Assembly: GCF_037176765.1 (NCBI RefSeq)
Contig: NC_090021.1
Location: 194,785,378-194,849,377, forward strand
Length of the DNA: 64,000 nt
Direction of reading: 5' to 3'
DNA from: Anolis sagrei
Lineage: Eukaryota > Chordata > Lepidosauria > Squamata > Anolidae
Under the pieces are notes generated by a model. That model saw only the letters and a program-made list of their open reading frames with translations. It had not been told where the DNA came from and searched no databases. Within the stretch, counting starts at the first letter, position 1. Every line of letters starts with the position of its first letter. The position numbers and the translations under genes are program-made. This document shows positions 40,084 through 51,884 of the stretch, in pieces.

Positions 40084-41590
40084 TACTTACTTAGGCCATC
40101 CCTCGTTGTCCGAGGAGGATAGTCTTCCAGGATCAGTGTTCTGGTGAGTCTGGAGGTGACTGTGGAGCCCTATTCTTGACCTGCATCTTCTCCCGCAGTG
40201 AGGGCATTGGTTTCCAGGTGGAAGGAGGTCTCGGTCGGGGTTGGCTTGACGCGCCTTCCTCTTGGCACGCTTCTCTCTTTCGCCCTCCATTCGTGCCTCT
40301 TCAAATTCTGCAGCACTGCTGGTCACAGCTGACCTCCAGCTGGAGCGCTCAAGGGCCAGGGCTTCCCAGTCCTCAGTGTCTATGCCAGAGTTGTTAAGGT
40401 TATTATTATTATTATTATTATTATTATTTTGCGTACTTCTACCCCGCCCTTCTCAACCCCCGAGGGGGGACTCAGGGCGGCTTACAAAAGGCACCATTCG
40501 ATGCCAACACAACAATAAAATAACATATATAGACGACAGTTATAAACAATTAAAACAATCAATTATACATCACTATCAATAAAACCGGTCTAGTGCTCAA
40601 CGTTCGCCAGCTCAGAGTCTGTAAATTCATTCCACATTGTCAGATCCTATCAATTCTAGTCGTCATTGTCCTTTGTCTGTCTGCCAGATTACCCAAAGGC
40701 CTGGTCCCACATCCATGTTTTTAGTTTCCTTCTAAAGGAGAGGAAGGATGTTGATGACCTAATCTCCCTGGGGAGTGAATTCCACAGGTGAGGGGCCACC
40801 ACTGAAAAGGCCCTGCTCCTCGTCCCCACCAACCTAACTTGTGATAGAGGTGGGGCCGAGAGCAGGGCCTCCCCAGAAGATCTTAAACTCCAAAGCGGGA
40901 CGTAGAGGGAGATGTGTTCAGACAGATACACTGGGCCGGAGCTGTATAGGGTTTTGTAGGTCAAAACCAGCACTTTGAATTGTGCTCGGAACTGGATCAG
41001 CAGCCAGTGGAGCTGATATAACAGAGGGGTGGTATGCTCCCTGTATGACGCTCCGGTGAGTAATCTGGGTGCCGCCCGCTGGACTAGTTGAAGTTTCCGA
41101 ACAGTCTTCAAAGGCAACCCCACATAGAGTGCATTGCAGTAATCTATTCGGGATGTAACAAGAGCGTGGACCACTGTGGCCAGATCCGACTTCCCAAGGC
41201 ACGGGCGCAACTGGCGCACAAGTTTTAATTGTGCAAAAGCTCTCCCGGCCACCGCTGAGACCTGGGGTTCCAGGCTCAGCGATGAGCCCAGGATCACTCC
41301 CAAGCTGCAAACCTGCATCTTCATGGGGAGTGTAACCCCGTCCAGCACAGGCTGTAACCCTATGCCCTGTTAAAGGTTGGCTTTGAGCCCATCTTTTTCT
41401 GCCCATCAACATTCCGTTTTCCATTCTTGAGTTCGGAGTAGAGCAACTGCTTTGGGAGACGGTGGTCGGGCATCCGGACAACGTGGCCGGTCCAGCGGAG
41501 TTGATGGCGGAGGAGCATCGCTTTAATGCTGGTGGTCTTTGCTTCTTCCAGCATGCTGACGTTTGTCCACCTGTCTTCCCAAGAGATTTG
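40084..41590 (-). mobile_element. LINE 3' end (RT tail with CPHCGRRC finger), interrupted
   Basis: On the minus strand the outer LINE codes RWTGHVVRMPDHRLPKQLLY and ELKNGKRN (41554-41372). After the insertion it continues DTEDWEALALE, KRAKRKARQANPDRDLLPP and CPHCGRRCRSRIGLHSHLQT (40388-40130). This is the C-terminal end of a non-LTR retrotransposon with a zinc-finger-like CxxC...H end. The 3' tail is a TAAG tandem ('taagtaagta'). A second copy lies on the plus strand at 47220-47830. The clade is not certain. Confidence 0.75.
40398..41370 (-). mobile_element. L2-like LINE 3' end inserted into another LINE
   Basis: An uninterrupted minus-strand frame of over 200 codons (41348-40689) codes the RT C-terminal part: VTSRIDYCNALYVGLPLKTV, KLQLVQRAAPRLLTG, HWLLIQFRAQFKVLVLTYKT and LWNSLPREIR. 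The 3' UTR ends in the 'ccgcccttctcaacccccga' stem and a TTA tandem (40400-40428). Flanking 'gttaaagg' and 'gttaagg' suggest a short target duplication. The open frame suggests a younger age than the other LINE pieces here. Confidence 0.85.
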
Positions 41591-42435
41591 CAGGATGTGG
41601 GATTTTCTGCCTTGATGTTCTGGGGTATAGGGCTGTGTCGCACACTTTCAGGCCCCTTCCACACAGCTGCATAAAAATCCCACAACATCTGCTTTGAACT
41701 GGTGGCCCTTCCACACAGCCCTATAACCCAGAATATCAAAGCAGAAAATCCCACAAGATCTGCTTTGAACTGGGTTATCTGAGCCCACACTGCCTTATAT
41801 TCCAGTTCAAAGCAGATAATGTGGGCTTTTATTTAGCTGTCTGGAAGGGGCCAGGGATAAATGGCAGTGTGAACTCAGATAACCCAGTTCAAAGCAGATC
41901 TTGTGGGATTTTCTGCCTCGATATTCTGGGTTATATGGCTGTGTGGAAGGGCCCTCAAAGAAAGGCAAAGGCAAATGCCCTCTGAGCACACCGTGGAAAT
42001 GCCAAGTCAAGGGCCCTTCCACATAGCCATATAACCCAGGAAATCCCATAATATCTGCTTTGAACTGGAGGCCCTTCCAGACAGGCCCTATATCCCAGGA
42101 TCCGATCCCAGGTTTTCTGCTTTAAACTGGATTATATGAGTCTGCGCTGCCAGATAATCTGGGATAAACAGATTGACTGAGGAATAACTTCCTAATGGTC
42201 AGAGCTGTTCAGCAGTGGAACCCTCTGCCCTGGAGTGTGGTGGAGGCTTCTTCTTTTGGAGGCTTTTAACCATAGGCTGGATGGCCTTCTGTCGGGGATG
42301 CTTTGAATCCAGGTTCAGATCCTGGAATATAGGGCCTGTCTGGAACGGCCCTGGGTTATCTGAGTCCACACAGCCATATATCCCAGTTCAAAGCAGAAAA
42401 TGTTGGGTTTTATTCAGCTGTATGGAAGGGGCCTC
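41574..42435. mobile_element. MITE cluster upstream of SSB, with a CR1 scrap
   Basis: Several copies of the 'cccttccacacag' family abut each other (41574-41655, 41650-41710, 41705-41850, 41850-41957, 42010-42070). A different element with ends 'ggcccttccagacaggccct' and 'agggcctgtctggaacggcc' spans 42068-42350 and contains a CR1 piece. Another copy follows to 42435. Confidence 0.7.
42163..42320 (+). mobile_element. CR1 LINE fragment inside a MITE
   Basis: The plus strand reads like the CR1 ORF2 end: 'ctgttcagcagtggaaccct', then 'ggagtgtggtggaggcttct', 'ttggaggcttttaaccatag' and 'ctggatggccttctgtcggg'. It sits between the two halves of the MITE at 42068-42350. Confidence 0.75.
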
Positions 42436-42984
42436 TGAAATTGTTTATAGGCACACAATAACATACCCTTCAGCTTTGAAAGTGAGAGACTCAGTTCATC
42501 CACTGCCATCTCACTTTCTTTACTTGTTTGTAAACATCCTGGTTTCTCACTCACCTCCTCTCCCTTTCCTTCTTCCTCATTTGTAAAAGACCAGAGAGCA
42601 AGGTCTTCCTCAGTTGCTTTCTATTTTACGGTTCTCTATATAATATTTAATTCTGTAGAAATCTGTACAGTATTTGTTTAGTGTGGCTGTTTTTATTGTT
42701 AATTTAAAAAAAATATATTTTTCAAGTGTTTAGGATTTTTCAGTGGGATCACAAAAGCTGTACATAATAATAATAATAATAATAATAATACCACTAGATC
42801 ATTGAACATGGGCAAAACGGGTCTGAGATGATACACCCATCCATTTGGGAAAGGTTACTTCTCACGTCAATTTCTAACATTTAGCAGTTAGACATGATGG
42901 GATAGCCAAGTGCTGAGGGAAGGTGAGTCATGCCACCTAGTGCTACTCAAGTGCCAAATTGGGCTTGAAACTACCCTAGGTTAT

Positions 42985-43042
42985 ATAACAATTATTATTA
43001 TTATTTATATACCACCCTATCACTTCAAAGGGACTCAGAATA
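42985..43042 (-). repeat. LINE 3' tail, antisense
   Basis: An attattatt run is followed by 'tataccaccctatcacttca' and 'aagggactcag', the antisense LINE 3' stem. It is short and joins the next MITE. Confidence 0.55.
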
Positions 43043-43044
43043 AA

Positions 43045-43218
43045 GGATCAATGCAGTTTAACTGCCGAGGCTCAATGTTATGGAACTATGGGAGTTTCTT
43101 TTTAGTCTTCTCTGCCAAAGAGTGATGGTTTCCCATCAAACTACAATTCCCAGGATTCCATAGCATCAAGCTTTGCAACTAAAGTGTCATCACTTTCATT
43201 CTTCACTGTAGATGCTCC
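43045..43218. mobile_element. MITE of the 'tgtagaattaatgc' family
   Basis: The pair 'aactgccgaggctcaatgtt' and 'aactacaattcccaggattc', with end 'cactgtagatgctccctt', marks a copy of the family at 17252. The left end is lost. Confidence 0.6.
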
Positions 43219-43429
43219 CTTAGTTAGAACGTGGAATCACAACATCTCTCAAAGGAAGAATGGGGAGATCCTCGTTCCAGAGTTATGTGCTTTACTTTGG
43301 ACTACCTAACTATGATGTATTCTGTAGAATGACCTGCTGGAAGAGATTTGACAGCTAAATAAGTCAACTCTGAATCATTTGTTTTGAATTTTCATTCTAT
43401 TACGACTATACATTGAGTTAGCACCCTGT

Positions 43430-43560
43430 GTTTGTATCATTATGTGTTTTTATGTGTGTATTTTATGTTCATAGGTTTTGACTTCGTTGTATCCTGCCTT
43501 GGCCCTTAGAAGAGGCGGGTAACGATAGAATGTATCATTATTATTGTTATATGTGGCAAC
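43430..43560 (+). repeat. LINE 3' tail (L2/CR1-like)
   Basis: The stem 'tatcctgccttggccctta' and 'agaggcgggtaacgatagaa' precedes a short attatt tail. Confidence 0.5.
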
Positions 43561-46187
43561 ATTAACAAGATAGATTTCTTTACATTAGGAACAAATTTCC
43601 TTGAACTGTTAAATGAGTAAACAGTTTGCTTGGACATGTCATAAAGTTACTTATTTTCACCAAGTATTTCTGAATAAAAAGGAAGAAGAATTACCCAAAC
43701 ATATTGTCAAATATAAACCTACAGATGTTACAAGAGCAGTTTTGCTGCCAACCAATCATTTTCTTTCAAAAGTAGCCCCCCCACGCCACCCCCAAGGAAC
43801 TTTCTGGACAGCATCTCTCAGGATCCCAATGGGGGATTCTGCGGGTTATCGTCCAAAAAAAATTCCCAAACTCTGATTTCACCAGTAAAACCCTCTTGCT
43901 CATTGGGCTATGCTATAGTAATGTATTCACTACAATTATTAAATCATAACTAACCAAAGTATTTTCAAATACATAACATTTATTGTTTTTGAAAACAGTA
44001 AGTGCAATAATTGTTCTGAGAACCCAAAAGCTGTACATTCATTTCCACTTTAATAAATAAACAAGTAAATAAATAAAGAGAACCACTTCAAGGTGCATTT
44101 CTAACACTGCAACCAAAGTTGCAGTGGGTTGGAAACACTAACTCTGGTGTCTTTGCTTGCCCCAGCCATTATGATACTGCTCTAGCAGATACTGCTCTTC
44201 TTGCTTCCAAAAGTATAAACAATCCTTGCTGTAGTTACCATGTGTAAAAGAGCATCAGAATTCAGAATGTTGAATTTATAAGTCTGGGTCTAGTGGGACT
44301 TTAAAAAATGTTTTCAATGTTCTTCTGAATTATAATTTTTTATTAAATTTTTGCTGTAGGACATGTCTACCACATTGATAAAAAGTTCCTTCTTTCTGAT
44401 GACATTTCCAACAAACTTTTTAAAAATTTTGGTTCTATCTTTGCTAATCTTTCTGGCACCATGTATTATCATGTAGAAATTTTCTCTTAGTCCATAACAT
44501 TTTGTGAATTTAATCTTTATTTTCCACATCTGTTCCCATTTGGATATTATGACCCCAGGGGCTTTAATCTTGTGGCATACTCAGGTTATATTATTGTGCC
44601 GGTACCTCTAACTTTAAAGGCAGCTATAATTCTTACCCATGTGAGGAATTTTATTCATCCAGATTGTTGCCCTGATGTCAGAAGCATTAATTCTTATATC
44701 CACTAAAAAAGCTATAGCAAATAATACAATGATGCCACACAACCCAGAATTATTCATAGTATTTAAGCCTACAACCTACAGGTTTCAGTGTTGCTAATTT
44801 CTAGTCTAGACAAAGAAGAGCAGGATCATCCAAATCCAATTTATCAGGTCCTTTGCCATTGAGTCTAGCTATTTAGGGAGTGAAATATAGATTTTAAAGG
44901 CAATTTCTACAGTATTCCTTCCCTTCACAAATTCTACTTTATGTGATGTGTTCAGGGTAGTCAAGATATCTCCCAAGAAACATTACCTAACACCATGAGT
45001 GGTTTAGTCCTTTTTTGCAATTGTAAATTTGTTACCGTTTTGAAACCATGAGCTTTACAACATACATCAGTTAAAATAACCTATAATCTGATACTTAGAA
45101 TACATTTTTATGTGCAAAATCAGTATGGAACTTGAAAGTCTGTTTTAGTGGAAACAAAAAGAGACCCATTATACTTGTTCTATATCCCCAATTAACATAG
45201 ATTTAGAATATATGTAATGGTTTCAGCAGTACAATTAACAGAAAATGTTACAATATAACATAAGCACAGTAAAATAGTTAAATTAAAATCATTTTTCTTG
45301 ATGGCAGTTCAAAAACAAACATTAACTACAAAATAATGTGCAAATATTAAATAATACTTTTATGGTTAACATTTTTTCCAAAAAGGAACACATCATTCAC
45401 ATCATTCAAGTTTACAGTTCATGAGCTAAGCAGCTTCACAATATGCACAAACGAATTATGTGCTGTACAGCCATCACATATTGCTGTTTGTATACAGTAG
45501 TATCACAAAGTATAGCACAACATTTATGGCTGGGGAAAACTGGTACAGGCATATTGTCTCTATTAGACAAAACTTTAAAGAAATAATACTGTTTTGATAG
45601 AAACAATACCACAGTGGGTTTGTTAACAACCAATGCAACACTCACCAAGAAGTGAGCTTTTCAACATCTCGGGAACTTTCTCAGGATATGAAATAAAATA
45701 CTCTTTTTTTTATTACTGACAACAAAAAGCCAGCAATAAAGAGGGAAAAGTATGTTGAATGCTGTAACAGAAAAAGTCTGGATTTATTAACACTCTTGTG
45801 AGAGAATGGAAGAGTTTACATCATATTTGGTGAGAAAATATCCAGAGTAGCACCAAAGTGCAATGGCTGATTTTCCTTTACTAAATCAGAACCCAGTAGT
45901 TGTTTTGGCCAGTATCTAGCAACAATCAGAACATACAGGCACTTAAAAAGTGAGAAACCAGAAATAATAACTCCTTCCCTCCCCAAAGTAGTAATCTATA
46001 TATTAATAGACTTTTAGGTAGGTCTCAAGTTTCCCAGTCAATAAAAGACAATTTGAGCAGTGTTACATCATGATTGGAAGACATGTTTCTTCCATAGACC
46101 AAGTCCCATACAAGTGTCATGTCACCTTTCTTTAATTTTAGGCTCTTGGACATTTTCTTCTTGACAAAAATGTGTCATTTTGTCTGG
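43561..46187 (-). other. KLHL23: KLHL23 downstream region, probably 3' UTR in its right part
   Basis: This AT-rich sequence follows the KLHL23 stop codon on the minus strand. Several minus-strand AATAAA words occur (for example near 45708, 45785 and 43980). I cannot say which is used. No other gene or repeat is recognisable. Confidence 0.5.
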
Positions 46188-46922
46188 TTACACATTGTAC
46201 ACACAGACGCAACCATGTGAACGCATAGCCATAGGGAGATTGCCCACAATTTCCCATTTATTACATTCTGGGTCGTATTTCTCAATATTCTGTAAATAGG
46301 ACCCCTTGGAAGAAGAATAGCCTCCTGTGACGTAGATGCATCCATTAATGACAACAGCACCACACTCCATTCTCCTTTCGATCATATCAGCCTTCTGTTT
46401 CCACTCATTTTGCTCTGGGTCATAGCAATCTGTGATTGTGGTCTGTCCACCCACAAGGTACAGCTTGCTTTCCAATGCAGTTGAACACAATCCATATTCT
46501 ATATGGAGAATAAATAAAGGCTCAGCAACTATTTGAAGCAGGGTTTTTAAAAGCAAAACAGACCAGGCATTTGGTAGATATGGAAGAAGACAACATAATT
46601 AGGGGTCATAATGTAAGAGCACTGAAACAAGGTTTCTCCATTTGATTTCAGGGGATTCTGCATAAAATTTAGGATTACTAAGCACAGCAGGTTACAAGAT
46701 CACTTCTCTGCTGACATCCTCTCTGGCCAATGAGAATAAACTCCTGCTTTTGCCTTATACCCCAACTGTGTCTCATTCGGCCTTCTGGGAAGCTAGACAT
46801 ACTGAGCCCCTCATGATTTTAGTGGAGCTGAAATCACTCAACAAATTCTACTACTAGAACTATTCTATGAGCCTTCCACTCTTTGCCTGCTGATTTTAAC
46901 TACCAAATTGCTACTCCTTTTA

Positions 46923-46962
<40 letters not shown>

Positions 46963-49900
46963 TTATTTCCCACCTCTCTCTGTGGCTCAAGGTGGGATAC
47001 AACATCATTAAAACAAAAGATAAAATACTATTAAAAGACATGTAACAAACTATACAGAGTTAAAAATACAAGTTAAAATCAACTGAAGAAATAAAGATTA
47101 AAATTAACAATTTAAAATTATCACTTTATTTTTAAAAAATCACTATTTCTACCCTTCAACTTTTTATACCACTTTTCTAATTTTTAAAAAGTTAAGGTCA
47201 CAACAACTTCTGCTAAAAAAACTCCAATATGCTGATGATAATGCAGACTGATCATTCAGAGGAAGATTTACATGCCATTTTAAACAACATCAAGAAAACC
47301 AAAGTTACCAACCAGTCTCTTTGCAATGTCAAAAATAAAGTGTTCTGGAAGAAGCAAAGACCATCAGCATTGAAGCCATTATTCTCTGCCATCAACTTTG
47401 CTAGACTGGTCGTGTTGTCTGAATGCCTGATCACCGTCTCCCAAAGTAGTTATTTTACTTTCTGCTCCAAAACAGAAAATGGAATGGACAACAAAAGAGA
47501 TTTCAAGATGGACTTAAAGCAAACCTTTAAAAATGTGGAACAAACACTGAGAAATGGGAAGCCCTGGCCCTCAAGCTTTCTAACTGCATGCCAGCTGTTG
47601 CCAACGGTGCTGTGGATTTTGAAAAGGCACAAATAGAGGGCAACAAGGAGAAACATGCCAAGAGGAAGGCACATCAAGCCAACCCTTGTCGGGACTGCCT
47701 TCCATCTAGAAATGTATGTCCTCACTGCAAAAGACCATGCAGATCCAGAATAGGTCTCTACAGTTACTTATGGACCCACTGCCAAGACTCTTATCCTTGG
47801 AAGAAAATCATACTTGGTCATGAGTGATGACCTGTGATGAAGCTTCATTCATATCTTCTTTATTAAAAAGCGATTGACAAAGTTTGTGCTGAATGACAGT
47901 GATCAGATATGTGTGGAATGTCTTTTGGGCAGCTTGCCACCAGTGCCAACAACTGTTAATAACAGCTGTTTAATTAGAAGCAAGAAAATTAGCTTTGTGA
48001 AGTTTCTTTTCTGATCTGCTCCTCCAGATCAAGAAAATGGCAATTAGGGTCAGTAAACACATAGCTGGCAGCTCTCTCCTCAGAGATCACTGAGGAGCAA
48101 ATTTCACTTCACCATATTGCCGGGACTCCCCTGCAATGGAGGACAGTACTGAAGTACAACGTGGTTGGCAGTCAGGTTGCATTTTCTATATGGAATAGAA
48201 GAGTGTCATCTTTCCCAGGAATTCAGGCAATAAAATGTCTTGGGCCAGCCCTCACTGCAACAAAAGGAATAGTTCCTGTCCTTCTATATTTTTTCATGTT
48301 GATGAGTCTGAGGCCACTATCTCCCACTGCAGTGGCCAGAAATTATAAGAGCACTTGATCACCACAAAGAATCCTTGAAAAAATCTATGAATCCAAACCC
48401 CAGCAAATGGCCAAGAGTATAGCAAATATCCTTTCAAATTGAATTCAAATTTGTGTTATTTGTATAAGACAGTGACAGCACCAATCATCCTCTCCAACTT
48501 CTTTGATGCAAATACGCCTCTCCTAATGTTCAGAGAGAGAGAATAAGTCAAATGGAGGACTTTGCTCTACCCTTTTCTCTTTTATATGCTAAGTGAAATC
48601 AGGTGAATAGACAAGCAACAGAAACATTGAGGAGGTTGTTGACCAGACCATGGCAATCTCCAGTGCACCCCAAATAAGACTGCTAACAAGGGTATGGACT
48701 GTAGAATGATAAGACAACATGGGAGCAAAGTTTGTGAAAATTTTGATGGGAATAAAAAATACTAATTGTTATGTCATTACTCATACTGCTGAGTAGATGT
48801 AAAGCTTACCTGGATATGGACTGGTGGTGATGATACTCCATTGATTACTGTCAGATTGATAGCTCTGAACTTTGTCATATGTGCAGCTTCCTCGATAACC
48901 ATAGTGGCCTCCGGTGACATAGATTACTTCACTCAAGACACAAGCGGTGGCGTTTCCAACCCCTAATCAGTAATACTATATTAATGAAAGGCTTTCAGAA
49001 AGGATAAACAATATTCATCATATCAAATTTTTTATAATGTTATTACAAATTTTATAATATTGTTACAATTACATCATGTATTATTATTAGGGAGAAATTG
49101 ATAACAGAGTCAATGCTGAGAAGAAACCAGTTTCTGGTGGAGATTTAGAGTAGATGAGGGGATAAAAGTGCCAAGTACAGAATCTGTGGTCAGACGAAGC
49201 AACGTTGGAACTGAATCAAGACCTTGTAGTGAACCTTGCAGTCTTGCCTTGGATATATTCATGTTATACCTTGTTTGATTTCATGATTCATGTTTGGAGT
49301 TTTACCCTGGAAGTTTCTGGGTTAGTTTTTCATGTGCTCTGATTTATTTATTTTCTGGACTATTTGTTCTTCTTATCTTTCTACCTACTTGGATTTACCT
49401 ACTTCTTTGGAGTGTTTTTACTACTAATGCTTTTTAAATTACCTTCAATAAACTGCTTGCATTTTAATTTAGTTGTGTGATGTTTTTAAGTCAGAGGGCT
49501 TCTTCCTGGCCTGGAGTGCAACAAAAAAATCCAGGCGTCCCCTGGGCAATGTCCTTGAGGACGGCCAATTCTCTCACACCAGAAGCTACTTGCAGTTTCT
49601 CAAGTCTCTACTGACACAAAAAAAAAATTCTCATGCACTTATTTTAATTAACGAAAGACTGCAATGGTTTTGATTAGATTTTTCTTCAAAGTCTGAAGAA
49701 ACATAAAACATATAGGAGAAGGAAGATACTATATTATCAGATTATTTATTGACATTTGAACCAGCAATTGCAAACAAATATCACAGAATAAGTGTTTATA
49801 ATGTGACATACCTTTAATCATATTTGCAATAGGGACCCATTTCTTTTTCAAAGGGTCATAGAATTCAGCTTCTTCAGTTGGAGCGCCTTTTCTGTAACCT

Positions 49901-51024
49901 CCCAAAGCATAGATGCAACCACCCAGGGTCACTGCACAATGGTAGTACCGTGCATTCAGCATGGGACAACCTTCAGTCCATTCATCAGCTTCACAGTTGT
50001 AAATCCACATTGCATCAAGTGCTTCAATGTTGTCTGTTCTGTATCCACCGGTCACATAAATGTTGGGTCCTAGACTAGTGACAGCGTAGCTCTCCCTTGC
50101 ATGCTCTGGCATGTCTGCTCCCTGGATCCATGCATTGGTTAGCGGATCCCATGCATGCACCTCAGATAAAGGGTGCCAGTAATACCCACCAATTACATAC
50201 ATGACAGCTGTAGACCTTGTAGAACTTGTTTTGGGGTTTGGGTTTAGTGCATGGTGTATCAGAGACCTGATTTTATTTTTGGTTAATCGGCGTTTCTTGT
50301 ACATACTTAAGGCTGATCTCAAATACATTTCATCAAAATCCGCTCCAAGACAGTTTAATAAATCATAAATACACTCTGTTCTTTGCTCCAGATCATGGGC
50401 AATCCATTTAATAATGGGCTCGAATGTGATTTCTTCTTTCCAAAAGCTGAGATTCTTTCTGGAGAGAATAAACTGGAATTTCTCACTACTGATTTCCAGA
50501 AATTCTTCCTGCTGCCACACTTCTTCGAACCTAGATAACAATATCCTTCTAGATTCCTTCTCTAGCTCTGAACAGACATGGTATTCTGCAAAGGAATGCA
50601 TCCCTAAACAGTTGTCAATTTCCAAGTGCCTTATCAGAAACTTTTCACAGGCTTTCTTGATTGAGATAAACTGAAGGCGATCTGCAGCTTGAAGGAGACT
50701 TTGGACATTTCTCTTTGTTATTTTGATCTCTGATGTATATGCATAAATCACCAGAGATTCCAGTACTGGGGGACTGAGCCCAGAAATTGTGATCTGATTC
50801 TTCGATTTTTCTTTCATGTCAGAGGTGAACATGGCCTTGAAATAGTTGCTGCAAGCAGCTAGCACAGCTTTATGGCAATGGAAAACCACACCAGTTGCAC
50901 ACTGAAGAGTGACATCAGTGAATAATCCTTCCAGGTAGAATATTCTGAATGCATCCAAAAAATCAACAGGATGGGAAAGATCTTTATATAAATAGGTGTA
51001 TTCCTCCTGTTCGTTTAGCGCCAT
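46188..51024 (-). CDS. KLHL23: KLHL23, BTB-BACK-kelch protein
   Basis: Three coding exons on the minus strand join in frame: 51024-49812, 48962-48810 and 46498-46188 (1677 nt). They give 558 residues, exactly the human KLHL23 length. The BTB domain is at about 24-130 (FTDVTLQC, FHCHKAVLAACSNYFKAMF), the BACK domain at about 135-237 (CLGMHSFAEYHVCSELE), and six kelch blades follow from about 275, each with a GG pair (VIGGYYW, VTGGYRT, ALGGYRKG, VTGGHYGYRG, LVGGQTT, VTGGYSSSKG). The C-terminus SHGCVCVYNV matches human. Such proteins are typically substrate adaptors for CUL3 ubiquitin ligases; KLHL23's own substrates are less clear. An acceptor two bases before the ATG (exon from 51026) calls for an upstream noncoding exon. 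Confidence 0.96.
46924..47120 (-). repeat. KLHL23: LINE 3' tail, antisense, in KLHL23 intron 2
   Basis: An ATA tandem run (46924-46960) leads into 'tttcccacctctctctgtgg' and 'ctcaaggtgggatacaacat', the antisense form of a LINE 3' stem, then an A-rich remnant with 'taaaatactattaaaa'. Confidence 0.6.
47220..47830 (+). mobile_element. LINE 3' end (RT tail with CPHCKRPC finger)
   Basis: It is the plus-strand relative of the outer LINE at 40084-41590. In one frame it codes KRKAHQANPCRDCLPSRNVC and CPHCKRPCRSRIGLYSYLWT. Upstream, in a shifted frame, are words homologous to the RW..HVVRMPD region. The frame is broken several times, so the copy is older than the one at 40 kb. It lies in KLHL23 intron 2 in antisense to the gene. 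Confidence 0.75.
49530..49627 (+). mobile_element. tRNA-derived SINE, 3' part only
   Basis: The segment 'ccaggcgtcccctgggcaat' to 'tctctactgacac' plus an A run equals the 3' half of the SINE at 14710. The tRNA-like head is absent. It lies in KLHL23 intron 1. Confidence 0.8.
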
Positions 51025-51184
51025 CACTGCAATGAAATATCAGAAATGGTGATGAGAGATAATCTGTAAAGTAAATGACTAGGCATGTTCACTTGGGAGG
51101 GACAGACTTTCATTAAAAAGGAATAAAGTGGTAACTTCAAGGGAGAAAAGAGCAACAAGATGCTAGAGGACAGACTTACATGTG

Positions 51185-51395
51185 CTAAGCATCCCCTCCT
51201 TTGTATCTGCAGAAGAGAAGGTTGAGAGGAGACATGATTGCCTTGTATAAATACGTGAAAGGAAGAGGGAACAGGCTTGTTTTTTGCTGCTCTGGAAACT
51301 AGGACTCGGAGGAATGGGTTCAAATTTCAGGAAAGGAAATTCCACCTGAACATTAGGAAGAACTTCCTGGCTATACGAGTTATGATTTCCCTTTT
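51185..51395 (+). mobile_element. CR1 LINE fragment
   Basis: Translated on the plus strand it gives CR1 ORF2 words (AALETRTRRNGF, FQERKFHLNIRKNFL), parallel to those of the copy at 11614-12318 but on the other strand. It lies about 160 bp upstream of the KLHL23 coding exon, in its inferred intron. Confidence 0.8.
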
Positions 51396-51589
51396 TATGA
51401 AGTACAATTGAAACATATTTTACAGAGTGCACTGCCAACACTGCACAACTGAGTTGTGTACATGTCTAAAACAAACACTAGGTGATGCTCAGAAAACCTT
51501 TACTGTTGCCATATTTTTGGGGCCCCAATAATGAGCTGAGGAGGGGACCCAATTTGGGGTTGGGGCCAACATTTAATAATCAGTGGTAT

Positions 51590-51730
51590 CATATAATGGT
51601 TTGCGTTTTCGGTTTTGCTCTATTGTATTTTGTTGTTTGGGCTTGGCCTCGTGTAAGCCGCTCTGAGTCCCCATTGGGGAGATGGTGGCAGGTATAAAGT
51701 CTATTATTATTATTATTATTATTATTATTA
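51590..51730 (+). repeat. LINE 3' tail (L2/CR1-like)
   Basis: The stem 'gtaagccgctctgagtcccc' and 'attggggagatggtggcagg' is followed by a ttattatta run of about 26 bp. Confidence 0.7.
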
Positions 51731-51884
51731 AAGTGATGTCAAACAGTATTAATTCTACAGTGTACATGCCTTCCTGATCTTCTGGTTTCTTGAGGGCAGT
51801 TTGCATTCTGGTTAGTGACTTTGCCAAGGTATGGAAAACCATGATCTATTTAACTGTATTAATTTTTTATTTTCTGTGTGGGAA

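Noticed and set aside
40918-41790. A 290-codon minus-strand ORF upstream of SSB
   Set aside because: It runs through MITE sequence, part of one LINE and out of frame through another, so it is a chance fusion of repeats.
43613-43876. An 87-codon plus-strand ORF
   Set aside because: No family resemblance; ends in low-complexity proline/histidine sequence; no promoter or splice support.
51025-51027. A start codon one codon before the chosen KLHL23 ATG
   Set aside because: The codon is GTG, not ATG, and the splice acceptor falls inside it; the ATG at 51022-51024 matches the human MAL start.
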